IMG/VR virus record: IMGVR_UViG_3300044642_000405
Span: 1 to 20,400 of that record
From: a virus
Length of the DNA: 20,400 bases
Reading direction: 5' to 3' (one strand)
Position numbers and translations under genes: made by a program. Positions 1 to 7,913 of the stretch are shown here, one piece after another. Each line of letters begins with the position of its first letter. Positions within the stretch are counted from its first letter, which is position 1. The notes below the pieces were generated by a model that made no database searches, was not told the origin of the DNA, and saw only the letters and a program-made list of their open reading frames with translations.

Positions 1-647
1 ATTTAACCGCTGCTGATGAGAATGTATTGATGTCCCCCAACTTAATCAATGGCGAAGCCGTTATTGACGAATTATTAAGAAGAAAAATTCTTGATAGAGA
101 TTTAGACGTAAATGAACTTTTAGAAGAGGATAGACAAGCAATCTTAATTTTCTTGCGAAATACCGCATTTGGTACAATTTATAAGGTAAAAGCGGTTGAC
201 CCTAAAACAAGTGAAAATTTTGAACAGGATATTGATTTATCTAGTTTAAAAACAAAAGATTTTACTTTAAAAGCAAACGAAAATGATGAATATTCATATC
301 ATTTACCAATCTCTAAAAAAGATATTTCATTCAAATTCTTAACACAATCACAAGAAAATGAATTACTAACAATAAGGAATAAAACAACTGGTAAAGAAGT
401 TTCTAATGTAATAACCAAACGACTAGAAATGATGATTAAATCCATTGATGGGAATAAAGACCCAATGGCACTTTACCAATTCATTCAAACGATGCCAATT
501 AAGGACTCTCAGGACTTTAAGAAATTCGTTTCAGATAATAAACCAGGATTAGATTTGTTTATTGATATAGCCGCCCCGTCAGGAGAAAAAGTCACAGTTG
601 TTATTGACTTTGGGGTGGAGTTTTTTCGTCCTTTCTACGGATTATAA
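1..647 (+). CDS. 26: T4 gp26-like baseplate hub protein (5' partial)
   Basis: This reads as the C-terminal part of a T4 gp26-type protein (the T4_baseplate family), needed for assembly of the tail baseplate hub. The frame is open from base 3 to the TAA at 645-647, so the start most likely lies left of the window. The residues encoded before the TTG at 27 and ATG at 30 continue the family-like stretch that runs into SPNLINGEAVIDELL, so neither codon need be the true start. The middle contains an HLPISKKDISFKFLT segment and then a long helical part. The end, EFFRPFYGL, matches the FF-x-P ending I associate with this family. T4 gp26 is about 208 residues, so little is missing. A slippery run, TTTTTTC, at 621-627 may divert some ribosomes into the next ORF. 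Family assignment is from memory of sequence pattern, not a search. Confidence 0.72.
   Translation, partial: LTAADENVLMSPNLINGEAVIDELLRRKILDRDLDVNELLEEDRQAILIFLRNTAFGTIYKVKAVDPKTSENFEQDIDLSSLKTKDFTLKANENDEYSYHLPISKKDISFKFLTQSQENELLTIRNKTTGKEVSNVITKRLEMMIKSIDGNKDPMALYQFIQTMPIKDSQDFKKFVSDNKPGLDLFIDIAAPSGEKVTVVIDFGVEFFRPFYGL
621..627 (+). promoter_or_regulatory. Candidate programmed ribosomal frameshift site
   Basis: In the gp26-like frame the codons are TTT TTT CGT. A tRNA-Phe on the second TTT can slip +1 onto TTC, its perfect cognate, and continue in the frame that encodes the 658-774 ORF. A -2 slip on the U run reaches the same frame. The +1 frame is open only from 571, so the site lies inside the usable overlap. 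No stimulatory pseudoknot was worked out. Confidence 0.4.
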
Positions 648-657
648 GAAATATCAA

Positions 658-774
658 ATGGATGAAATATTATTCTTGTTGAAAAACGGTTTTACGTATC
701 AAGATGTATTAATGATTCCAGTACACGAAAGAAGAAATTTCGTTAGTTATTTATTTGACTTGCAAAATGGTTAA
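658..774 (+). CDS. Short +1-frame ORF after gp26, possible frameshift extension / gp51-like tail chaperone segment
   Basis: From the ATG at 658 this encodes 38 residues, with a GFTYQDVLMIPVHERR core and a TAA at 772-774. The same frame is open back to base 571 (TAG at 568-570), so it overlaps the end of the gp26-like gene by 77 bases. Small helical segments with a pattern like 'F-x-x-x-D-x-x-x-x-P-x-x-x-R-R' are, as I remember, typical of T4 gp51-like or tail-assembly-chaperone extensions. In T4, gene 51 follows gene 26, which fits the position. It could be translated from its own ATG, or as an extension of gp26 through a +1 (or -2) shift at 621-627. Both are inference. The tail-gene context and tight packing make a non-coding gap here unlikely. 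Confidence 0.55.
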   Translation: MDEILFLLKNGFTYQDVLMIPVHERRNFVSYLFDLQNG

Positions 775-779
775 TCTAA

Positions 780-787
780 TATTTATA
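780..787 (+). promoter_or_regulatory. TATTTATA box upstream of the tape-measure-like gene
   Basis: An exact TATTTATA lies five bases before the ATG at 792. The same octamer precedes the genes at 2812, 13684 and 15254. It may be a phage late promoter element, but this copy is so close to the start that a transcript from it would be leaderless, so it could instead be a translation-start context. Confidence 0.35.
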
Positions 788-791
788 GGTT

Positions 792-2771
792 ATGGGATTT
801 AACAGCGCAATTGACGAATTATTTAGTAGTAATGGTAGACGTGGTAATACGGATTTGCTTTCTTTTATGCAATCCAATACAACTAACTATAGTTCAAACA
901 ATGCACTAAAGCAAGACATTAACGATGGTATATCGACTCTTCAAAACAAAATCAGAACGCTTACAGCATCTTCCGCTGCAACTGGTGCTGCCGCCGGTGG
1001 CGCTGGTGTTCTAGCAGCAACATCTGGTGCTGTTGGCAGTGTTGTTGGTAGAATATCGAGTTTGGCTGGTACTGCAATAGGTGGATTAGGTAATATTATT
1101 GTTAGTGGCGCTGAAAGTATATTTAAAGACCAATTGAATGTTCAGAGAGATTTGCAATCCTCAGAAATTTCTGCACTACTTAAAACAGTTGCCACAAATG
1201 TGTTAAAACCCGTGGATCTTGTTAAAGGAGTAATTAGTTCACTGGCATCAAATGCTGGAGCATTAATTGCTGATGCATATGATAACGAAGCTAAAATGTT
1301 AACATCAATTTCACAAGCAGGTGGAATTATGGGCGATTTAGCTGGTGTTATGAAAGAGGAAATGTTAACGGCGGCAGAAGAAGCGGTTAAATTTGGTGTT
1401 TCAATTCAAGATGCGCGAGACGCTTCAGCAGCATTAAGTAAAAATTCCGGACAAACAAAACTATATACAGCAGAAACAGTTGCAAATGCACTTAAGATTA
1501 GTAGTACATTAACGGATAGCGCAAAATCTATATTTGAAAATGCTGAGAATTTTAGAAATATTGGTTATGGGTTACAAGACGCAACTAAAATTATATTAAA
1601 CGCTGGTAAAGCATCTTTAGCACAAGGTTTAACAGCTAGGGAAACCACAAAAACATTAATGGCTAATTTAGGTAAACTAAATGAATACGGATTTAAAAAT
1701 GGTGTTGCAGGTTTAACTCAAATGGTTCAACAAGCACAATCACTAAAACTAAACATGGATAAAGTTTTTGTAGTTGCTGACAAAGTTTTTGAACCAGAAG
1801 GGGCTATTGATATGGCGGCTAAACTACAAATGATTGGTGGTGCTGCTGGTGACCTAGCTGACCCTATTAGAGCAATGTACGATGTTACCAATAATATGGA
1901 AGGCATACAAAGTTCAATCATTGATTCAGCAAGAAGTTTAGCTGTGTTTGATGAAGCTCAAGGTCGTTTTGCTGTTACAGGTATCAACTTAAGAGTTGCA
2001 AAAGCTAGAGCAGATGCGCTAGGGATGACGCTGGGGGAAATGTCGAGTTTAGCTATAAAAGCAGCAAACCAATTTGAGGTAATGAGTCAAATAGATATGT
2101 TCCCTCAATTCAAGGATGGTGATCAAAAAGAGTTTATAAAAAATATGGCTCAAATTGGTTCAGGTGGAACAATTGGGTTTGAAATACCAAAAGAAATGCA
2201 ACAATTCTTTGGTGGTCAGGCGTTTGTTGAATTATCAAATATGACTGGTGACCAAGTTGCCGCACTACAAAGATATCAAGAACAAATTGCTGGCGCTAGT
2301 TTGGAGGATTTGTCTAGAAGCCAATTTACCGTTCAAACACAAATGATGAGTGATATTAATAGCATTTATTTGTTATTACAAAACAATTTAAGAAGAGGTA
2401 TTCGTGAAACTCAGGTTTATGATTTATTAGATAAAGCTAAAACCGCATTAATGGACCCGAGTAACGGTCCTGCATTAGTTGAAGGCGCCACAGAAACCTT
2501 AAACAAAATTATGGGTATAATACCAGGTGGTGATAGTTTTAAGGGAAAATCTTATGAAAAACAACAGAAAGCAATACAAGATGAAATAGATAAAGCTAAA
2601 AGTAGACCTATTTCCGGAAATGAAACAACATTTAATGTTAATCTAAAAATTTCGGGAGCCGATAACTATGCTAATTTACTAGCCACAACAATGCAAAAAG
2701 ACCCATCAATGAAGGATCAGGTGGTTGCAGCAATAAATGAACCAATTAGGTCATATTTAGCAAATGCTTAA
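792..2771 (+). CDS. Tape-measure-like / gp29-like tail protein
   Basis: This 659-residue protein has the make-up of a tail tape measure. It has a mostly alpha-helical sequence rich in Ala, Gln, Lys and Leu. A glycine/alanine-rich hydrophobic stretch at about residues 60-106 could insert in a membrane or form the packed core. Long helical repeats follow to about residue 540, and a short beta-prone tail begins near TTFNVNLKISG. In T4, gp29 (about 590 residues) is both hub component and tape measure, and its gene lies downstream of 26, 51 and 27. The position here, after the gp26-like gene and before the large baseplate genes, agrees. The ATG at 792 has no Shine-Dalgarno sequence; a TATTTATA box lies just upstream. 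The role as tape measure is inferred from composition and context; no specific motif proves it. Confidence 0.62.
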   Translation: MGFNSAIDELFSSNGRRGNTDLLSFMQSNTTNYSSNNALKQDINDGISTLQNKIRTLTASSAATGAAAGGAGVLAATSGAVGSVVGRISSLAGTAIGGLGNIIVSGAESIFKDQLNVQRDLQSSEISALLKTVATNVLKPVDLVKGVISSLASNAGALIADAYDNEAKMLTSISQAGGIMGDLAGVMKEEMLTAAEEAVKFGVSIQDARDASAALSKNSGQTKLYTAETVANALKISSTLTDSAKSIFENAENFRNIGYGLQDATKIILNAGKASLAQGLTARETTKTLMANLGKLNEYGFKNGVAGLTQMVQQAQSLKLNMDKVFVVADKVFEPEGAIDMAAKLQMIGGAAGDLADPIRAMYDVTNNMEGIQSSIIDSARSLAVFDEAQGRFAVTGINLRVAKARADALGMTLGEMSSLAIKAANQFEVMSQIDMFPQFKDGDQKEFIKNMAQIGSGGTIGFEIPKEMQQFFGGQAFVELSNMTGDQVAALQRYQEQIAGASLEDLSRSQFTVQTQMMSDINSIYLLLQNNLRRGIRETQVYDLLDKAKTALMDPSNGPALVEGATETLNKIMGIIPGGDSFKGKSYEKQQKAIQDEIDKAKSRPISGNETTFNVNLKISGADNYANLLATTMQKDPSMKDQVVAAINEPIRSYLANA

Positions 2772-2790
2772 TTGGTTTTATAATAATATC

Positions 2791-2806
2791 TATTTATAGA
2801 ATAAAG
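2791..2806 (+). promoter_or_regulatory. TATTTATA box, extended copy, before the 1594-residue gene
   Basis: The 16 bases tatttatagaataaag lie in the 40-base gap before the ATG at 2812. They match the element at 13666-13681 in 15 of 16 positions. Both copies are in short intergenic gaps ahead of structural genes, which suggests a shared promoter or start signal rather than chance in AT-rich DNA. Confidence 0.45.
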
Positions 2807-2811
2807 AATAG

Positions 2812-5800
2812 ATGCCAAGTTACTTAGATTTTGATTCAACCAAAAAATTAAGAGATGCGATGTTAGCAAAGACATTAGTACAACCTAATGGACCGCAAAC
2901 ATTCACGTCTGGTAATTACTCTATTCAAAATACTTCAAATTTCGCAAACGTTGATCCAGGGGAAGTTTCAGATCAAAGACCTAAACTTTTATTAGACGCA
3001 TCAAATAGCAACACATTTAAACCAGAAATTTACGTTGTAAAGGAAAATATCGATGTTTTACCAAGAAGAGCAAATCTTGGTTTATATCCCTACTTTCAAC
3101 GTGACCAAGACCATTCGTTAATTAGTATATTAACAACGGACAAATATGATGATGAATCCGAATTATTTAAGTTCGCGGCATCAAATATTAAAACAGCAAC
3201 AGAGGGACCAATACAGGCGAGAATTAGACAAAACTTATTAGCTAATACATTAAGTAAAGTTAGAATATTAGACGCACTAGCGGGTAACACAAATACAGCA
3301 ATCGGTTTAATTTCAGGTAGAGAACCGTTAGTTGAAAAAAATTATAAAATTACTGTTGCTAAATCTTTGGCCGGTAAGGTAATTGATTTTGCACAAACAG
3401 TTGCGGGTGTAGAATTCCCTTGGAGTGAAATCCCTGGTGATTATTTAAGTAACCCAGCAAATCCGGTAAAATATAGACCAGAAGCAAGAACAGGATTAGG
3501 TAGAGCATTTCAAGATGTTACAGGTGTGTTAGGTTCTTTAATTGGAATAGAAAGAAGACCAAAGCGCTCTAGAAAACCTTCGGATTTATTAATTGAATAT
3601 ATGGGTAACGGACAATTACAAACATTGTACAATAACCTAACATTTTCAAAATATAAACCAGATTACACAACTACTGCTAGATCACAACAATCTAGTAAAT
3701 TATTTAATTTCCCAAATCAAATTGCACAGGGAATAAAAAACATTTTAGGTGTGGAAGCACCTAGGGGTAATGCATATATTGGTGATGATAGAGGTGAAGA
3801 TGTGATGTATGCTATTTCGGACTTTAATGATAGACCAGTAAGAAGTGGTTATTATCTTTCATTAATGTTTGATGAAACGGCAACTAAGTTATTTCATAAA
3901 GATAAAAATATATCGGATGGCGGACAAATAGGTGGTAAACTTACTTGGGTTAGTAGACAATCAAATGAAAAAATAAAAGGTGTTCATAATGCTGAATGGC
4001 AAAGTGAGGCATCAAGACATGCTGAAAGTTTATCTACGGCTTATGAATTTAGAGAGGATTCAATACTAGGTGAAACACAAAGATTACTTAATACATTACC
4101 AGAGAATGGTGGTGAAGCAAAAGGACACGTGGCAAATGCCATTGACCAAACAAGTAGAGTTTTTCGTGAAGGTGAGACAATGTTATCTAGAGGTTCTGCT
4201 ATAAAATATATTGATAAATTTTCTGGCGAAGAAAGTGGTATTGAATATTGTCGTGTATGGACAAAAGACCGTTCATATATGAATTATTCTGACACAATGA
4301 AACGTACTGGTTTAATTAGAAATTTTAAGGAAAGTGTAATGACAACTCCTTGGAATTTAAATATTGCCCCAATGTCAAACGGACAAAGAGGTAAAGACGC
4401 ATTTAATGGTTCAACAAACATTATTAATGGTCAGGCAAAAAAATATATGTTCTCAATAGAGAATTTAGCATGGAAAACATCAAACAAGCCGGGATTTACG
4501 TACAATGATTTACCATATTGTGAAAGAGGACCTAATGGTGGTAGAGTTATGTGGTTTCCGCCATATGATTTAAAATTTCAAGAGACAAATACGGCAAACT
4601 GGGAAACAACTAAATTCATAGGTAGACCAGAACCCATATACACATATCAAAATGCGGAAAGAAGTGGTACTGTATCGTTTAAGGTTGTTGTCGATCACCC
4701 AAGTGTTTTAAACTTATTAGTTAAAAAACGTTTTGAGGGTATGTCTGATGAAGAATCGACAAACTACATCAATTCATTTTTTGCCGGTTGTGAGCAATTA
4801 GATTTCTATGATTTAATTAGACGTTATGGTAATTTGGAATCCGAAGAAATTGAGATTATACAAATTTGGTTAAGTTATTATCGTGATGGTAAAACTAGCG
4901 ACGATTATCTTAAACTAAAATTTAAAAGAACTGCTGGTGAGATTGTGTCCACAAACCCTAATAACAGCGATGGGTTGTTACCTTATCAATCAGAACCATT
5001 TGACACTGGCGGTGCATCAGGACAACCAGTATCGTTTGATGGTGACTTATATTTTAGAAACGACCAACCACATCCTCAAGATGGTTTATATGCTGATTCA
5101 GATTATGAGGCACAATATACTTCTTATGTGGCATTAAAGTCAACATATCAATCTAAATTAGCAACAGGTTTAGCAAGTATATTTGCAAGTAATTCGGCAA
5201 GCAATAAAAAAGATAGAAACACATTATACAATAATGAAAACCCAGATCCTAGTGTTACAGGTAAAACAGTTACCGAACTAAATGAGGGTTTCACTAAATT
5301 AGACACAAATTATAATAAACTTAAAGATGCAACAGCCGCAATTAAAAAAGATATTGAAGCTAAAAAAATTAAAGAAGTAAAACTTGAAATGCAATCATCA
5401 ACATCATTTGTTGCTGATGAAAAATATAATATTAAATTAGCGTTTAGAAGATCTGATAGCGTTGCAAAATACGTTTTAAAATCTATATCTAAAAGTGGTA
5501 CTGTGCCTAGTTTTACGTGGAAAGCAACTCCAGCAGAATTAAAAAGTAATCCAGCACAAAGAACAGAAGAAATAACTATTTCTTTTAAAGATTTAGGATA
5601 CAGTGATGATATACAAGGTAATGTAATTATTAAATTCGTTATGTTAGGTGAAAACACAAAAAATAGTGATTGCGGTGGTCTTGATTGTCATGGTATTGAA
5701 TTACTAAACACCTCAGGATTAAAAATCGCAGCGCCAATTACATTCTTATGTCGTCACACAAAAGTAAATTTAAATTATACTTCAGTTGATGAAACAGTAG

Positions 5801-7596
5801 AAAGTGAGGGGTTTGACCCATATGACAGTGAACCACTACAAGATTTTGGTAGTGAGCGTGTTTACCCACCAAAAATCGAGATTGATGTTGAAACCGATAC
5901 TGTTAATAGAAAACCACCATTGGATGCGTTGAAATTAATAATAATGAAAATATTATCAGAATGTTTTTATTTTCAACAATTAGAGGAATCATCACCGTTA
6001 GCATATAGTGCCTTAAAGGACAAATTAAAATATTTTCACCCAGCGTTCCATTCGATGACACCTGAGGGATTAAATTCTAGATTAACATTTTTACAACAAT
6101 GTTTAAGACCTGGAGACACCATCCCAATTAAGGATATTAGTGACATCATGAATCTAGATGCTAGAAATACAACTTTTGGTCCACCACCAATTTGTGTATT
6201 GAGAATTGGTGACTTTTATCATTCAAAAGTTATTATTGGTAATATACAAATAAACTACGATGATGCGCCTTTAGATATGAATCCAGAGGGTATCGGTATT
6301 CAACCCATGATTGCCAACGTTACGATGCAAATTAGTTTTATCGGCGGTCAAGGATTAAAAGAACCAGTTGCTAAGTTACAAAATGCATTGAGTTTTAACT
6401 TTTATGGAAACACTGAAGTTTATGATCATCGCTCAACAGCAACTGAAGACAGAACGAAATTCAATATAGCTGAATTAACAAAAATTTTAGAATCAGCACC
6501 TAAAACACCTACAAAACCAACAGTTAGTGAATCACCAAACAAACCAATTGATGGCACATATATTGGTTTACTAGAAGGAACTGATAAATTATCTTACTTA
6601 CCATACGTTTTAGAACAAGGCGAGAATAGTATATTTGAATCTACAAAATTATACTTTGATAGTTTAAAAACGAAATATAATGAGTTATTGGTTATTAATG
6701 GACCATTGTTAATGCCATTATTCATTTCACCAAATTATAGAAAAAAATATAAAATGGATGTAAATGATTCTGTTTCAACAACAACTGAAATTGAATTATT
6801 GGGGGTATATGATAGTAAAACAGATTATTCAATATTGGTTAATAATTTTAATCAGGGATTAACTAAAAAAGTTAATAGTATTTCTAGCATAAGTACCTTT
6901 TTTGAATTTGATTCATTCTTACAGGATTATAAAATTACTCAATCAGATTTAATTTTAAAGCAGTTTATTTTAGATTTAATTAAAACAAAAATATCTGATC
7001 TTGAGGGTGTTAAATTAACTGAGATAGAATCAGCAAGAAATAAAGTTGTCCAAATTTTTGATAAATTAAATTTTATTTTAAGTACAAATGGCAAGGACGG
7101 TAAAACAGATAAAGAAACTATAACAGGAAAACAAGCAGCTAATTTTATACCTGCCGATTTTTACGATAGATATAAAAAGGTTATTACTTTCATACAAAAA
7201 GAACACCCTGAATCATTTACGAATGATTTAACCACAACTATTGATTTTATTTCAGTACATAATACAACATTACCTGATGATGTTTTTAAAGACCTTATTG
7301 GGTATTTTATAACTGAAGCGGATATAACAAAATTAGAAACACTTTATAAGGATTCACCAGATACTCTTTTCTTTACTCCTAATATAATTTCTAAAATGAG
7401 TAAAAAAATGAAAAAATTGATACTCACAACTAAAGAAAAGAAAATTAAATTTAAACATCCAAATGTTAAAGATACAAATCCATTATTATATGCTATTACC
7501 GATGTAACATTAACGGGACCAGAAAATGAAAAATTAAAAAAAGTGCTAAACTCAAAAGATAATAGTAGTGGAGTTAAATTAAATTATTTAAGATGA
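2812..7596 (+). CDS. Giant baseplate / tail-tube-cap-like structural protein with OmpA-like domain
   Basis: At 1594 residues this is far larger than T4 gp48 or gp54 (about 320-360). Two regions look like tail-tube or tube-initiator folds. Residues 602-636 contain FIGRPEPIYTYQNAERSG followed by beta strands. Residues 1123-1205 contain PPICVLRIGDFY, then INYDDAPLDMNPEGIGIQP and an ISFIGGQG turn, a pattern I associate with contractile-tail hub and tube-cap proteins. Between them, residues 835-925 resemble an OmpA C-terminal domain: a YNIKLAFRRSDSVAKYVL helix and a later NPAQRTEEITISF strand. The rest is unassigned, with a helical C-terminus. Its TGA stop shares four bases (ATGA, 7593-7596) with the next gene, so the two are probably translationally coupled. 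The structural role is well supported by context; the exact T4 counterpart is not. Confidence 0.68.
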   Translation: MPSYLDFDSTKKLRDAMLAKTLVQPNGPQTFTSGNYSIQNTSNFANVDPGEVSDQRPKLLLDASNSNTFKPEIYVVKENIDVLPRRANLGLYPYFQRDQDHSLISILTTDKYDDESELFKFAASNIKTATEGPIQARIRQNLLANTLSKVRILDALAGNTNTAIGLISGREPLVEKNYKITVAKSLAGKVIDFAQTVAGVEFPWSEIPGDYLSNPANPVKYRPEARTGLGRAFQDVTGVLGSLIGIERRPKRSRKPSDLLIEYMGNGQLQTLYNNLTFSKYKPDYTTTARSQQSSKLFNFPNQIAQGIKNILGVEAPRGNAYIGDDRGEDVMYAISDFNDRPVRSGYYLSLMFDETATKLFHKDKNISDGGQIGGKLTWVSRQSNEKIKGVHNAEWQSEASRHAESLSTAYEFREDSILGETQRLLNTLPENGGEAKGHVANAIDQTSRVFREGETMLSRGSAIKYIDKFSGEESGIEYCRVWTKDRSYMNYSDTMKRTGLIRNFKESVMTTPWNLNIAPMSNGQRGKDAFNGSTNIINGQAKKYMFSIENLAWKTSNKPGFTYNDLPYCERGPNGGRVMWFPPYDLKFQETNTANWETTKFIGRPEPIYTYQNAERSGTVSFKVVVDHPSVLNLLVKKRFEGMSDEESTNYINSFFAGCEQLDFYDLIRRYGNLESEEIEIIQIWLSYYRDGKTSDDYLKLKFKRTAGEIVSTNPNNSDGLLPYQSEPFDTGGASGQPVSFDGDLYFRNDQPHPQDGLYADSDYEAQYTSYVALKSTYQSKLATGLASIFASNSASNKKDRNTLYNNENPDPSVTGKTVTELNEGFTKLDTNYNKLKDATAAIKKDIEAKKIKEVKLEMQSSTSFVADEKYNIKLAFRRSDSVAKYVLKSISKSGTVPSFTWKATPAELKSNPAQRTEEITISFKDLGYSDDIQGNVIIKFVMLGENTKNSDCGGLDCHGIELLNTSGLKIAAPITFLCRHTKVNLNYTSVDETVESEGFDPYDSEPLQDFGSERVYPPKIEIDVETDTVNRKPPLDALKLIIMKILSECFYFQQLEESSPLAYSALKDKLKYFHPAFHSMTPEGLNSRLTFLQQCLRPGDTIPIKDISDIMNLDARNTTFGPPPICVLRIGDFYHSKVIIGNIQINYDDAPLDMNPEGIGIQPMIANVTMQISFIGGQGLKEPVAKLQNALSFNFYGNTEVYDHRSTATEDRTKFNIAELTKILESAPKTPTKPTVSESPNKPIDGTYIGLLEGTDKLSYLPYVLEQGENSIFESTKLYFDSLKTKYNELLVINGPLLMPLFISPNYRKKYKMDVNDSVSTTTEIELLGVYDSKTDYSILVNNFNQGLTKKVNSISSISTFFEFDSFLQDYKITQSDLILKQFILDLIKTKISDLEGVKLTEIESARNKVVQIFDKLNFILSTNGKDGKTDKETITGKQAANFIPADFYDRYKKVITFIQKEHPESFTNDLTTTIDFISVHNTTLPDDVFKDLIGYFITEADITKLETLYKDSPDTLFFTPNIISKMSKKMKKLILTTKEKKIKFKHPNVKDTNPLLYAITDVTLTGPENEKLKKVLNSKDNSSGVKLNYLR

Positions 7597-7913
7597 ACCA
7601 ATATTTTGACAGGTATCAATATTTTGTAGAAGATGAAGAACACAAAATTGTTCCAGGTATTGAAATACCTGTTAAATCTAGTGACAAATATATCCAATAC
7701 AGAAAAAATAAAGATAGATTAGATAAACTTTCACAAGAATTTTACAATTCACCCTTATTTGGTTGGATAATCATGATGGCAAACCCTAGTTCTGGTTCTA
7801 TGGAGTTTGAAATTCCGGATAATACTACAATAAGAATACCTTTTCCGCTAGTTAACACTTTACAAGATTATAAAAGAGGGGTAGAATTGTATAAACTATA
7901 TTATGGCGAATAA
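7593..7913 (+). CDS. gp53/LysM-like baseplate wedge protein
   Basis: This small 106-residue protein has, at residues 33-84, the pattern of T4 gp53 and related LysM-type baseplate proteins. A helical DRLDKLSQEFYNSPLFGWII segment corresponds to 'gets used to a place with W/F pairs', then an AN at 63-64, and EIPDNTTIRIPFP, the 'x-I-P-x-x-T-x-L-x-I-P' end of the LysM-like fold. T4 gp53 is 196 residues, so this is a short version. In T4 the protein joins neighbouring wedges and helps bind them to the hub. The start ATG overlaps the previous stop (ATGA), and the gene's end overlaps the next start by 11 bases, placing it in one translational unit with the two giant structural genes. The LysM-like call is from motif pattern only. 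Confidence 0.58.
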   Translation: MNQYFDRYQYFVEDEEHKIVPGIEIPVKSSDKYIQYRKNKDRLDKLSQEFYNSPLFGWIIMMANPSSGSMEFEIPDNTTIRIPFPLVNTLQDYKRGVELYKLYYGE

